The position numbers and the translations under genes are program-made. Of a DNA stretch of 64,000 bases, positions 33,723 to 42,056 are shown piece by piece. The notes below the pieces were generated by a model. That model saw nothing but the letters and a program-made list of their open reading frames with translations. It had not been told where the DNA came from and did not search any database. The DNA is from CAZXFA01 sp964640085 (lineage in GTDB: Bacteria; Actinomycetota; UBA4738; HRBIN12): contig CAZXFA010000005.1 of assembly GCA_964640085.1 (NCBI GenBank), forward strand, positions 57,487 through 121,486. Direction: 5' to 3'. Position 1 is the stretch's first letter, and every line of letters starts with the position of its first letter.

Positions 33723-34526
33723 ATGGACCATCGCTCCCTCCTCAGGGCCGATGCGAACGAGGGTTCCGTCGCCCTCATCACGGGAGGTGGTACCGGGATC
33801 GGCGCGGCCACCGCTCGAGAGCTCGCGGCGACCGGTGCGCGGATCGCGATCTGCGGTCGACGCGCCGGACCGATCGAGCGCGTGCGCGACGACCTCGCGT
33901 CGGGGGGCGCCGAGGTCCTGGCCATGCCGGGGATCGACGTCCGTGAGCCGGACCAGCGCACCGGGCTGATCGACGGTGTCCTCGAGCACTTCGGCCGGAT
34001 CGACATCTTGGTGAACAACGCGGGCGGGCAGTTCGTCGCCCCGGCCGAACAGATCTCCCTCAAGGGATGGCGGGCCGTTCACCGCCTGAACGTGGATGCG
34101 GTGTGGGACCTGACCCGAGAGGTCGCCGAGCGGTCGATGATCCCCAACCGGGGCGGGCTCGTGGTGTTCCTGGGGTTCAGCCCGCGACGCGGGATGCGGC
34201 TCATGGTGCATTCCTCCACGGCCCGGGCGGCGCTGGAGAACCTCGCGGGCGCGCTCGCGATCGAATGGAGCCGCTTCGGGATCCGGGCCGTGTGCGTGGC
34301 GTGCGGCGCGATCGACACCGAAGGGCTCCGCGCCTACGGCGCCGCGATCGTCCAGGAGGCGGAGCGGACCGTCCCGGTCGGTCGCCTCGGCCGGCCGGAG
34401 GAGGTCGCCGGGACGATCGCGTTCCTCGCCTCACCGGCCGGCGCGTACATCACCGGCACGACGATCGTCGTCGACGGCGGCGCCGACGCCTGGGGGTTCG
34501 GGAGCCCGCCTCCACCGCGCGCCTGA
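33723..34526 (+). CDS. SDR-family protein lacking the YxxxK catalytic pair
   Basis: Rossmann-fold protein of 267 residues with the cofactor motif TGGGTGIG and NNAGG. Where SDRs have YSASKAAL it has SSTARAAL, so the catalytic tyrosine and lysine are Ser and Arg. The following AIEWSRFGIRAVCVACG resembles the 2,4-dienoyl-CoA/trans-2-enoyl-CoA reductase branch, where the tyrosine is also absent. It may act on an enoyl-CoA or be catalytically altered. The start is the ATG 8 nt behind CATGAT. Confidence 0.87.
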   Translation: MDHRSLLRADANEGSVALITGGGTGIGAATARELAATGARIAICGRRAGPIERVRDDLASGGAEVLAMPGIDVREPDQRTGLIDGVLEHFGRIDILVNNAGGQFVAPAEQISLKGWRAVHRLNVDAVWDLTREVAERSMIPNRGGLVVFLGFSPRRGMRLMVHSSTARAALENLAGALAIEWSRFGIRAVCVACGAIDTEGLRAYGAAIVQEAERTVPVGRLGRPEEVAGTIAFLASPAGAYITGTTIVVDGGADAWGFGSPPPPRA

Positions 34527-34637
34527 CCGCGTTTGCCTCCCTCGGTCCACGGGTAGGACCCCAACGAAGGGCGGTCGGGCGTCGCCGCCCGTGGCGGCGC
34601 CCACGACCGCCGGACCGACGAGCCGGGAGGAGGCCCC

Positions 34638-34860
34638 ATGACGACCAGGCTGCAGTGCCTCGCGTGCGGTGAGGTCCCGGACCCTGGGACCGGGGGCCAA
34701 CGCCTGCGGTTGCGGTCGGTCGGTGGCCAGGCTCGAGGGATCCGTGGTCGAGCTCCAGGGTCCAGGTCGGGTGCTGGTGCCGGCCGACGGTATCACGGTG
34801 GATGGTCTCCCATGGGCCGCCCTGCCGGAGGAGCCCGTGGTGGTCCGGCGTGCGGCCTGA
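34638..34860 (+). pseudogene. Small zinc-ribbon-like protein gene with a one-base frame break
   Basis: The first frame reads MTTRLQCLACGEVPDPGTG; a second frame continues ANACGCGRSVARLEGSVVEL and ends at 34860. Removing one G from the GGGGG at 34692-34696 joins them into a ~73-residue protein with a CxxC and a CxC, a plausible zinc ribbon. As written neither frame gives a sensible product. This is either an extra base in the assembly or a real mutation. Confidence 0.55.
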
Positions 34861-34890
34861 CATCCTCCGTCGGCGGCCGATCGCGTCATC

Positions 34891-34918
34891 GAGTTGACCC
34901 AAGGGAGTTGACCCAAGG
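34891..34918. repeat. 14-bp tandem repeat before the Dps-like gene
   Basis: GAGTTGACCCAAGG occurs twice without spacing, directly upstream of the AGGAGG site of the next gene. Each unit has a -35-like TTGACC, so it could be a doubled promoter element or regulator site, or a simple slippage duplication. Confidence 0.5.
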
Positions 34919-34934
34919 CAGGAGGTGGGATCAC

Positions 34935-35408
34935 ATGGAGACCCTCGAACGCACCAGCGACGACGTCGGCACCGAGCTCCAGGGCGTGCTGATCGAGCTC
35001 CTCGACCTGTCGCTCCAGGGCAAGCAGGTGCACTGGAACCTGACCGGCACCACGTTCCTGGCGTTGCACCCCCATCTCGACGACCTGGTGGCCGAGTACC
35101 GATCCTGGTCGGACCGGGTGGCCGAGCGAGCCGTGGCGATCGGGACGTGGCCCGACGGTGGCGCCGGTGCGATCTCCGCCCGCAGCGGGCTGCGCGAGCT
35201 CCCCTCGGGGCCGATCCTCGATGGCAAGGCGCTTCGGCTGCTGAGCGAGCGCATCGAACAGGTCGTGGAGCGGCTCCGCGAGCGCATCGAAGCCGTGGGA
35301 ACCACCGACCCCGCCAGCGAGAACCTGCTGGTCGAGATCCTCACCGGCCTCGAGGAGCAGCTGTGGATGCTCCGGGCCGCGATGGCGGACCCGGGATCGT
35401 CCGGCTGA
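34935..35408 (+). CDS. dps: Dps/ferritin-like DNA-protecting protein
   Basis: Four-helix ferritin-like protein of 157 residues. The ferroxidase signature is clear: KQVHWNLTG, then LALHPHLDDLVAEYR, with the His, Asp and Glu that bind iron between dimers. C-terminal helices (ENLLVEILTGLEEQLWMLRA) complete the fold. It would oxidise and store iron and shield DNA under peroxide or starvation stress. AGGAGG precedes the ATG, one of the strongest ribosome sites in the window. It is close to the SigB/SigF-like operon and could be one of its targets. Confidence 0.92.
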   Translation: METLERTSDDVGTELQGVLIELLDLSLQGKQVHWNLTGTTFLALHPHLDDLVAEYRSWSDRVAERAVAIGTWPDGGAGAISARSGLRELPSGPILDGKALRLLSERIEQVVERLRERIEAVGTTDPASENLLVEILTGLEEQLWMLRAAMADPGSSG

Positions 35409-35499
35409 TCCGCCCCCCGGTCCCATCGAGGGCCCGGCCGTTAGACCCTACGCCGGGTCCGGCTGGTGGTTCACCGTTGTTCCGAAGGGGGCGAGGCGG

Positions 35500-36486
35500 A
35501 TGCATGCGCGCGCTCCAGAGCAGGTACCGGAGCTGGAACGCCAGCTCCGCCGATGGGTCCGCAAGGGACTGATCTCCGAGGAGGTCGCGGGGTCGATCTG
35601 GGAACTCGAGCGATCCCCGATCGTGCTCCCGGAGGCGGCCGCGCCACTCCCCGTTCGACGCGTGCCGATCCTGACGGAGGTGATCGGGTACCTGGGGGCG
35701 GCGCTCACGGCGGCCGCCTTCGCCGTGTTCGTCGGTCGCACGTGGGGGGACCTGGAGACCTGGCAGCGCCTCGCGATGACCGGCGTGGGGGGCCTGGCGT
35801 TCCTGGGGGCCGGCGCGGCGATCAACCGGAGCCAGGAGCCGGCGGTCCAACGCCTGGCCGCCCTGCTGTGGGTGGTCGGGACCGCGGGACTGACTGGCTT
35901 CACGGCGATCCTCGCGGTCGATGTGGCGGACCTCTCCGACCGGTCGGCGCTCCTCGCGGTGGGAGCGACCTTGATCGCCATCGGTGGAGCGTCGTACGCG
36001 TACCGACGGTGGGCGTTGCTGCAGGTCCCGCTGGTCGGCGGATCGGGAGTGCTCGTCGGAGTGGCGTTCTTCGATGAACCGTTCCGGATCGGCCTTGGGC
36101 TCACCGTCCTCGGCGCGGTGTGGGCGGCCCTCGGGACCTTGCGGCTGCTTCCACCCGCATCGGCCGCGCTGACGATCGGCAGCATCCTCGCGCTGTGGGG
36201 ACCCACGCCGATGGTGGATGGTTCGGTTGGCCCGGCGCTGTCGATGGGCGTGCTCGTGGCCGCCGGGGTAGTCGCCCTGAGCGCGTTCGCCCGGCAGCCG
36301 GTCGTCCTGGGGATCGGGGTCGTAGGGCTCTTCATCTACCTCGTCAGGGCGATCGGCTACTTCTTCCCGGGCTCGATCGCGACGGCGCTCGGATTGCTGG
36401 TGGTGGGGCTCGCCCTGATCGTGGTCGTGGTGCTCGCCACGCGGATGCGCCCACGCCACGGGCCCCCGCGCCCGGCGCACGGGTAG
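35500..36486 (+). CDS. DUF2157-like multi-span membrane protein
   Basis: A 328-residue protein with a cytosolic head (LERQLRRWVRKGLISEEVAGSI, typical of the DUF2157 N-terminus) followed by about ten hydrophobic helices. The role of this family is unknown. A GAGGCGG lies just before the ATG. No genes are packed against it, so it is probably transcribed alone. Confidence 0.75.
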   Translation: MHARAPEQVPELERQLRRWVRKGLISEEVAGSIWELERSPIVLPEAAAPLPVRRVPILTEVIGYLGAALTAAAFAVFVGRTWGDLETWQRLAMTGVGGLAFLGAGAAINRSQEPAVQRLAALLWVVGTAGLTGFTAILAVDVADLSDRSALLAVGATLIAIGGASYAYRRWALLQVPLVGGSGVLVGVAFFDEPFRIGLGLTVLGAVWAALGTLRLLPPASAALTIGSILALWGPTPMVDGSVGPALSMGVLVAAGVVALSAFARQPVVLGIGVVGLFIYLVRAIGYFFPGSIATALGLLVVGLALIVVVVLATRMRPRHGPPRPAHG

Positions 36487-36502
36487 CCCGATCCGGTCCC
36501 TA

Positions 36503-37273
36503 TCAACCCTCAGAGGGGCGACGGCGGCGCTCGAGGAACGCGGCCGTCGCCTGCTCGTGCTCAGATGTCTGCGCCAGGGCGGCGTAGGCGAGCCGCTCGA
36601 TCAGCAGCGCCGCCTCGCGGCTCGAGACGGCCGAGGCGTCGATCGCACGCTTGGCGACCTCCACCGCGGTGGCCGGGAGGTCGGCGAGCCGTCGGGCGAT
36701 CTCGAGCGCACCGGCGAGCGCCGTGCCCTCGGGGACGACGGCGGTGACCAGCCCGGCCCGCTCCGCCTCCTCGGAGCCGAAGCGCTCGCGGAGCAGCACC
36801 AGCTCCTTGGTCCGGGCCGGACCCACGGCCTGCACCAGACGCAGGAGCCCACCCGAGGAGGGCACGATCCCGAGCGCCACCTCGGGTAGGCCGAACACCG
36901 CCGTGGCGTCGGCCACGCGAAGGTCGCAGGCCAGGGCGAGCTCGAGGCCCCCGCCCAGGCAGTGGCCGTGGATCGCCGCCACCGTGGGCATCGGGAGGTC
37001 TGACACTCGTTCGTACACGTCGCCCGTCGCCCGGTAGTACGCAAGGATGTCCGCTGGCGTCTGCCCGCGCATCTCCGTCACGTCGGCGCCCACGCTGAAG
37101 GACCGGCCGGCCCCGGCGATCACGATGGCGCGAGCGTCCGCGACCTCTGCGGTGCCGAGCGCGGCTCCCAGGTCGGACTCGAGCGCGCTGGACAGGGCGT
37201 TCAGCTTCTCCGGCCGGTCGAGCGTCACGATCGCGACGCTCCCCTCCGTCCGGACGGCCACCAGGTCACCCAT
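36503..37273 (-). CDS. Enoyl-CoA hydratase/isomerase family protein
   Basis: Crotonase-fold enzyme of 256 residues. The oxyanion-hole segments FSVGADVTEMRG and AIHGHCLGGGLELALACDLR are intact, with later FGLPEVALGIVPSSGG carrying the glutamate/serine region of hydratases. It would hydrate a 2-enoyl-CoA in fatty-acid or aromatic breakdown. The ATG overlaps the alcohol dehydrogenase stop by 8 nt, so the two enzymes form an operon. Confidence 0.92.
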   Translation of the reverse strand: MGDLVAVRTEGSVAIVTLDRPEKLNALSSALESDLGAALGTAEVADARAIVIAGAGRSFSVGADVTEMRGQTPADILAYYRATGDVYERVSDLPMPTVAAIHGHCLGGGLELALACDLRVADATAVFGLPEVALGIVPSSGGLLRLVQAVGPARTKELVLLRERFGSEEAERAGLVTAVVPEGTALAGALEIARRLADLPATAVEVAKRAIDASAVSSREAALLIERLAYAALAQTSEHEQATAAFLERRRRPSEG

Positions 37274-38354
37274 GGACGATCACCCACCTCGCGTCCTCGC
37301 CGCGCTCGAACGCCGCCAGCGCCTCGCCGATCTGGTCCAGGGAACAGGTCCTGGCGATCATCGGCTCCAACTGGAGCTCCCCGCGCCCCAGCAGATCCGC
37401 CAGCATCGGCAGGTCCCGAGGGGGCACGATCGATCCGTACCAGGAGCCGGTCACGGTGCGCTCCTGGACGGTCAGGGTGAGGGCGTCGAGCGGCACGCGC
37501 GCCTCCGACGGCGCCATCCCCACCAGCACAGCGGTCCCGCCAGGCGAGAGCACGCGGAACGCGAGCGCGATCGTCTCAGGCCGCCCCAGAGCCTCGAACG
37601 CGTGATCCGCGCCACCATCGATCGCCTCACCGATCGCGCCCTCGACGTTCGCGTCGGACAGGATCGTGTCGGTCGCGCCGACCCGCGCGGCCAGCTCGAG
37701 CTTGGATGAGACCACGTCCACCGCGACGATCGGAGCGGCCCCGGCGATCCGGGCGCCCTGGATCACGCTGAGGCCCACGCCCCCGCACCCGATCACGACG
37801 ACCGACTCACCCGGACGCACCCGGGCGGTGTTGAGCACCGCACCGACGCCGGTAGCGACGGCGCACCCGAGCAGCGCGACCTGCTCGAGCGGGAGGGAGC
37901 GATCCACCTTGATGGCGGTCCGGGCCGGGACGACCGAGCGCTCGGCGAAGGACGAGGGCACGTTGTGCCGGATCGAGACGTCGCCCTTGTGGAACCGCGT
38001 GGTCCCATCGGCCAGGTAGCCCTCGTCGAACACGCGCTGGTGCTCGCACAGCACCGGCCGACCCGCGAGGCAGCGACGGCATGCACCGCAGTAGGGCAGC
38101 CATGAGCAGACCACGTGGTTCCCGGGCTCCAGCCCCGTCACGCCCTCCCCGACCGCCTCCACCACCCCTGCCCCCTCGTGCCCCAGGACGATCGGGAGCG
38201 CATGCGGGTGGACGCCGCGCGCGGTGTGCCAGTCGCTGCGGCAGACGCCGGAGGCCGCCATCCGTACGAGCACCTCGCCGGCCTTCGGTGGATCGACCTC
38301 GAGCTCCTCGATCCGGAGGGGCTCGCCGAACGCGTAGAGCACCGCCGCCCGCAT
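37266..38354 (-). CDS. Zinc-type alcohol dehydrogenase (MDR family)
   Basis: NAD(P)-dependent medium-chain dehydrogenase of 362 residues. Catalytic zinc ligands are in ASGVCRSDWH and GHEGAGVVE; the structural zinc cysteines are in CGACRRCLAGRPVLC; the Rossmann motif is IGCGGVGLS. The sequence resembles class III/S-(hydroxymethyl) or mycothiol-type dehydrogenases. The ATG is 6 nt behind CATACT, suggesting a leaderless transcript; a longer upstream reading ignores this. It is co-transcribed with enoyl-CoA hydratase. Confidence 0.93.
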   Translation of the reverse strand: MRAAVLYAFGEPLRIEELEVDPPKAGEVLVRMAASGVCRSDWHTARGVHPHALPIVLGHEGAGVVEAVGEGVTGLEPGNHVVCSWLPYCGACRRCLAGRPVLCEHQRVFDEGYLADGTTRFHKGDVSIRHNVPSSFAERSVVPARTAIKVDRSLPLEQVALLGCAVATGVGAVLNTARVRPGESVVVIGCGGVGLSVIQGARIAGAAPIVAVDVVSSKLELAARVGATDTILSDANVEGAIGEAIDGGADHAFEALGRPETIALAFRVLSPGGTAVLVGMAPSEARVPLDALTLTVQERTVTGSWYGSIVPPRDLPMLADLLGRGELQLEPMIARTCSLDQIGEALAAFERGEDARWVIVHG

Positions 38355-38360
38355 GGCGGG

Positions 38361-38366
38361 AGTATG
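38361..38366 (-). promoter_or_regulatory. -10 hexamer CATACT for the alcohol dehydrogenase operon
   Basis: CATACT (minus strand) stands 6 nt before the ATG at 38354. Confidence 0.5.
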
Positions 38367-38483
38367 CAGGGAAGCGTTCCACGGCGCGCGAACGGCACCG
38401 CCCACGGGTGGTGGCCCGGAACCGGTTCGGGGCCGCGCACGCGAGCCGCGCTCGCGCCCGATGAGCCCGGTGCCCCGCCGCTC

Positions 38484-38954
38484 CTACTCGTCGGCCGGCG
38501 TGCGGGTGAGGCGCGTGACCGTGATCGGCTCCTCGCGGAACAGATCCTGGGTGCCTGCCTTGATCGACTCGTTCTGCGTGCCGCCGGCGAACACGACCGT
38601 CTCGTGGCGCATCACGTCGGGATCGACGTACGCGTGGGCGCGGAGCAGGCCCCCGAGCGGCGGGAGCGATCCGAGCTCGAACTCCGGATAGAAGTTCTCC
38701 AGTTCCTGCTCCTTGGCCAGGTGCGCATGTTTGTCGCCCAGCACGGCCTCGACCAGCTTCATGTCGAGCCGTCGATCCCCTGGCACCACGGCCAAGAACC
38801 GCCCCCCCTCTGCGTCCACGAGGAGCGTCTTGACCACCTCGTCGGCTTCGATCCCCAGCGCCGAAGCCTCGTCGATCGAGGTGAAGGCCTTCTCGTGCGG
38901 GATGACCTCGAACGGGATGCCGCGCTTCTCCAGGTACTCGGTCGTGACCGACAT
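38484..38954 (-). CDS. YbaK/EbsC-type aminoacyl-tRNA deacylase
   Basis: Trans-editing domain protein of 156 residues that hydrolyses mischarged tRNAs. It shows KAFTSIDEASALGIEADEVVKTLL with the conserved lysine near the active site, then FLAVVPGDRRLDMK and GGLLRAHAYVD. YbaK, ProXp and related proteins differ in which tRNA they clear, and that cannot be read here. A GAGGAGGAGGA run precedes the ATG. Confidence 0.9.
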   Translation of the reverse strand: MSVTTEYLEKRGIPFEVIPHEKAFTSIDEASALGIEADEVVKTLLVDAEGGRFLAVVPGDRRLDMKLVEAVLGDKHAHLAKEQELENFYPEFELGSLPPLGGLLRAHAYVDPDVMRHETVVFAGGTQNESIKAGTQDLFREEPITVTRLTRTPADE

Positions 38955-39068
38955 CCGGATCCTCCTCCTCGAACGGTCCCAGCCTCCAGCGTGGCCCCGG
39001 TCCGACGGCCGTTCACGGGCCGGGCGTCGGATCGGGGCCGGGACCCTCGTCGCCGCTCGGGAAGCCGT

Positions 39069-39392
39069 TCAGGAACGAGAGCCGCCCTCGCCCGGCGCGC
39101 CCTCGGACCCCGCGTCTGACTCCGGCGCCCCCTTACCCGTGGCCAGGGCCTGCTTGGCCTTGGTCATCGCCCTCCCGACGGCGGGCCGCGCCTTCTCGAC
39201 CGCCTTGTCTACAGCTGGCTTGGCTTTCTCGACCGCCTTGGCCGCGGCCGGCTTGGCCTTCTCGACCCCCTTCTCGGCAAGCTCCATCGCCCGGTCCACG
39301 ACCGGCTCGGCCTTCTCGACCGCCTTGGCCGCGGCGTCCCGGGCCTTGCCGGTCGCGTCCTTCACCTTGTCGAGGAACCGTTCCTCGCCCAC
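39069..39392 (-). CDS. Alanine/lysine-rich repeat protein
   Basis: A 107-residue low-complexity, probably helical protein. After MGEERFLDKVKDATGKARD it has several near-copies of an 11-15 residue unit built on KAVEKAKPAVDKAVEKA, then an acidic Gly/Ser tail. The pattern is like LEA, apolipoprotein-like or histone-H1-like helices that coat membranes or DNA. GTG 39392 is preferred to an upstream GTG because the GAGGAGG site is then correctly spaced. Function cannot be assigned. Confidence 0.7.
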   Translation of the reverse strand: MGEERFLDKVKDATGKARDAAAKAVEKAEPVVDRAMELAEKGVEKAKPAAAKAVEKAKPAVDKAVEKARPAVGRAMTKAKQALATGKGAPESDAGSEGAPGEGGSRS

Positions 39393-39469
39393 GGTCGCCA
39401 CCTCCTCGTCGTCACCCTTCGACCCTACCGCGACCTCGACGGCCCCGCTCGCGCCGGGCGCCCATCCCG

Positions 39470-39475
39470 TACGCT
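39470..39475 (+). promoter_or_regulatory. -10 hexamer TACGCT for the 76-residue gene
   Basis: TACGCT stands 6 nt before the ATG at 39482. Confidence 0.5.
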
Positions 39476-39481
39476 GTGAGC

Positions 39482-39712
39482 ATGCCGGAGAGCTACGGGA
39501 AGAAACAGCGCCGGAACGTGAAGGCCAAGAAGGCCGCCGCCCGGGACGAGCGGCGGCTCGCCCGCGCGCAACGGAGGAACGACCGGAAGGCGGGCCTCAT
39601 CGAGCCGGGGACGCCGATCCAGGCGACCGACCCGGCGGACCTCGCCTTGGCACCGCCGCCACAGCCCGAGGCCGCGAACGCGGAGGACAAGGAGGAACGA
39701 CCGGCGAGCTGA
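39482..39712 (+). CDS. Small basic protein of unknown function
   Basis: A 76-residue protein. The first half is strongly basic (MPESYGKKQRRNVKAKKAAA and more), the second proline- and alanine-rich with an acidic end. It could bind nucleic acid. The start is fixed by the -10-like TACGCT 6 nt upstream. Nothing more can be said from sequence. Confidence 0.6.
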   Translation: MPESYGKKQRRNVKAKKAAARDERRLARAQRRNDRKAGLIEPGTPIQATDPADLALAPPPQPEAANAEDKEERPAS

Positions 39713-39761
39713 GGCGGTCGCGGGCCTCCGCGAGCCGCCCGCGAGGCCCGCGGGACCTTCG

Positions 39762-40661
39762 ATGGGCAGACCCCTCCGCATCGGTGTCCAGCTCCCCGAG
39801 GTGGAGCGCGTGGCCTCCTGGCCGGAGCTCGCGGCGATGGCGCGGGCGGCCGAGGAGGTCGGGTTCGACTCGATCTGGGTTGGCGACCACCTCCTGTACC
39901 GGGGTGATGGAGGACCTGAGCGCGGTCCGTGGGACGCCTGGACGGTGCTCGCGGCCCTCGCGGCCACCACCTCCCGCGTGCACCTGGGGCCGCTCGTCGC
40001 GTGCCTTGGGTTCCACCCACCCGGTGTGCTCGCGCGGATGGCCTCGACCGTTGACGAGATCTCGGGCGGACGCTTCGTGCTCGGCGTGGGCGCCGGATGG
40101 AACGAAGCGGAGTTCCGCGCGTTCGGGATCCCTTTCCAGGAACGGGCCTCGCGCTTCGAGGAGTCGTTCGCGATCGTTCGCCGACTGCTCGACGGCGAGC
40201 GCGTCACCCTCCGAGGGCGCCACGCCCGGGTCCAGGATGCCGTCCTGCTGCCCCGACCGGCACGTCGCCCGCGGCTGATGGTTGGGAGCAACGGAGAGCG
40301 GGTGCTCCGCGCCGCCCTGCCGCACGTCGACGCGTGGAACACCTGGTTCGACGAGTACGGCAACACCCCGGAGGGGTTCGCCGGTGCGAGCGCCCGCGTC
40401 TCGGCGATCGCGGGCGATCTGGGCCGGGACCCCACCGGGATCGAGCGGAGCGGGTGCGTCCATGTCGTCCTGGATCGCGGAGCGGCCGAGCGCCCGCTCG
40501 TGGAGGAGGCACCTCCCGTCGAGGGCCCGCCGGGACGGATCGCCGAGCAGCTGCGGGGGCTCGCCGAGGCCGGCGCCGATGAGGCGATCCTGGTCGTGGG
40601 CCCGATCACCGAGCGCTCGATCCGTGACCTCGCCGAGGTGCTCGAGCTCCTCGACGCCTGA
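39762..40661 (+). CDS. LLM-class (F420-dependent) oxidoreductase
   Basis: Luciferase-like TIM-barrel protein of 299 residues. It has IGVQLPEVERVASWPEL, FDSIWVGDHLLY, and the well-conserved ISGGRFVLGVGAGWNEAEF followed by LRRLL-type helix and PRLMVGSNGERVLRAA. In actinomycetes such proteins usually bind coenzyme F420. The substrate is unknown. It overlaps nothing and starts 49 nt after the small basic gene, so they may be co-transcribed. Confidence 0.9.
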   Translation: MGRPLRIGVQLPEVERVASWPELAAMARAAEEVGFDSIWVGDHLLYRGDGGPERGPWDAWTVLAALAATTSRVHLGPLVACLGFHPPGVLARMASTVDEISGGRFVLGVGAGWNEAEFRAFGIPFQERASRFEESFAIVRRLLDGERVTLRGRHARVQDAVLLPRPARRPRLMVGSNGERVLRAALPHVDAWNTWFDEYGNTPEGFAGASARVSAIAGDLGRDPTGIERSGCVHVVLDRGAAERPLVEEAPPVEGPPGRIAEQLRGLAEAGADEAILVVGPITERSIRDLAEVLELLDA

Positions 40662-40761
40662 GCCCTGCCGGCCGCGCTCGGTTCGCCCGGAGCCGGCGCG
40701 CCGGGATCGGTCATCGCGCTGGTCCCGTAGCAGGGGCGATGCCGGGCGATCGATCGCGAGC

Positions 40762-40767
40762 TAGGCT
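40762..40767 (+). promoter_or_regulatory. -10 hexamer TAGGCT for the PAS gene
   Basis: TAGGCT stands 7 nt before the ATG at 40775. Confidence 0.55.
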
Positions 40768-40774
40768 TCGCAAG

Positions 40775-41179
40775 ATGGACCAGCCGCCGCAACGGAACCT
40801 GATCCTGATCCTCGCGCGCGACTTCGCCTCGCGTCTGGCCACGGCCGTGTTCCTGATCGACGAGCGGGGAACGGTCATCTACTTCAACGAGGCGGCCGAG
40901 CGACTCCTCGGGACGCGATTCGTCGAGGGGCGCGATATGGCCGCCGACGACTGGTCCACGCGGTACCGTCCCCGGGACGCGAACGGCAAGCCGGTCAGCC
41001 TCGAGGACATGCCGATCGGCGTCGCGTTCCAGCGGCAGGAGCCCGCGCACGGCGCGCTGAGGATCGACGGGGCAGATGGCGTCGAGCACTTCATCGAGGT
41101 GACGGCCTTCCCGCTCCTCGCGCACACCGACGAGTGCGTGGGCGCCATCGCCATCTTCTGGGAGTCGGCGGAGGCCTAG
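40775..41179 (+). CDS. Single PAS-domain protein
   Basis: A 134-residue protein that is almost entirely one PAS fold: SRLATAVFLIDERGTVIYFNEAAERLLG in the first half and GVEHFIEVTAFPL with AIAIFW as closing strands. There is no output domain. Its TAG is followed at once by the GTG of a metallo-beta-lactamase-fold gene, so the two products are co-translated and might act together as sensor and enzyme. Confidence 0.85.
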   Translation: MDQPPQRNLILILARDFASRLATAVFLIDERGTVIYFNEAAERLLGTRFVEGRDMAADDWSTRYRPRDANGKPVSLEDMPIGVAFQRQEPAHGALRIDGADGVEHFIEVTAFPLLAHTDECVGAIAIFWESAEA

Positions 41180-42022
41180 GTGCGCGTCCGCATCTGGGGG
41201 TGCCGCGGCACCATCGCCGCGCCGGGACCCGACACGGTCCGGTACGGGGGGAACACGTCGTGCGTCGAGGTCCTCCTGGATGACGGGACGATGATCATCC
41301 TGGACGCGGGCACGGGGGCGCGGCCCCTGGGCGGTGCCCTCGCCGAGGACCTTCCGCCCCAGGTCGACGTGCTGATCACCCACCTGCACGTCGACCACAT
41401 CGAAGGGCTCAGCGCGTTCGATCCGATCTGGCGCCCGGAAGGCGACCTGCACTTCTGGGGGCCCGCGTCGCCGGTGGCATCGCTCGACGAGCGGATCGCC
41501 ATGTACTTCTCCCCGCCACTGTTCCCGGTGCACCTGGCGGAGGTACCGGCCAGGACCACCTTCCACGACGCTCCCGACGAGGAATGGCGGATCGGCGGAG
41601 CGCGGATCTGGTCGCTTCCGATCCTGCATCCAGGACCGACCGTCGGCTACCGGATCGAAGCCGACGGGAAGGTGCTCACGTATCTGACCGATCACGAGCC
41701 CGCGCTCGGGACCGACCTGGAGACCGCGCCGCCGGAATGGGTCTCGGGCGCGGCGTTGGCGTTCGGTGCGGACCTGCTGATCCACGATTGCCAGTACACG
41801 CCGGAGGAGTACGTGGGCAGGGTCGGCTGGGGGCACTCGACCACCGAGCACGTCGCGAGGTTCGCGGGAGGGACCAAGGTGGACCGGCTGATGCTGTTCC
41901 ACCACGACCCGATGCACACCGACGACGAGCTCGAGCCGATGCGCGAACGCGTCATCGAACGGTGGGACGTGGAACCGGACCGGGTGCTGATCGCCGCCGA
42001 GGGCTCCGAGCTCGAGGTCTGA
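41180..42022 (+). CDS. Metallo-beta-lactamase-fold hydrolase
   Basis: A 280-residue cytosolic enzyme of the RNase Z/phosphodiesterase-like branch. It opens VRIWGCRGTIAAPGPDTVRYGGN. The metal motif THLHVDHIEG (HxHxDH) is intact. Later ligands are found in LTDHEP and FHHDP. The start GTG abuts the PAS stop. Members with this opening are often linked to cyclic nucleotide or phosphonate ester cleavage, but no substrate can be assigned here. Confidence 0.88.
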   Translation: MRVRIWGCRGTIAAPGPDTVRYGGNTSCVEVLLDDGTMIILDAGTGARPLGGALAEDLPPQVDVLITHLHVDHIEGLSAFDPIWRPEGDLHFWGPASPVASLDERIAMYFSPPLFPVHLAEVPARTTFHDAPDEEWRIGGARIWSLPILHPGPTVGYRIEADGKVLTYLTDHEPALGTDLETAPPEWVSGAALAFGADLLIHDCQYTPEEYVGRVGWGHSTTEHVARFAGGTKVDRLMLFHHDPMHTDDELEPMRERVIERWDVEPDRVLIAAEGSELEV

Positions 42023-42043
42023 GCCGACCGGCGTCGGCTCGGC

Positions 42044-42049
42044 CAAGAT
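42044..42049 (+). promoter_or_regulatory. -10 hexamer CAAGAT for dinB
   Basis: CAAGAT stands 7 nt before the GTG at 42057. The ATG at 42048 lies inside it, as in the aldo/keto reductase gene at 56045. Confidence 0.4.
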
Positions 42050-42056
42050 GGAGGCC

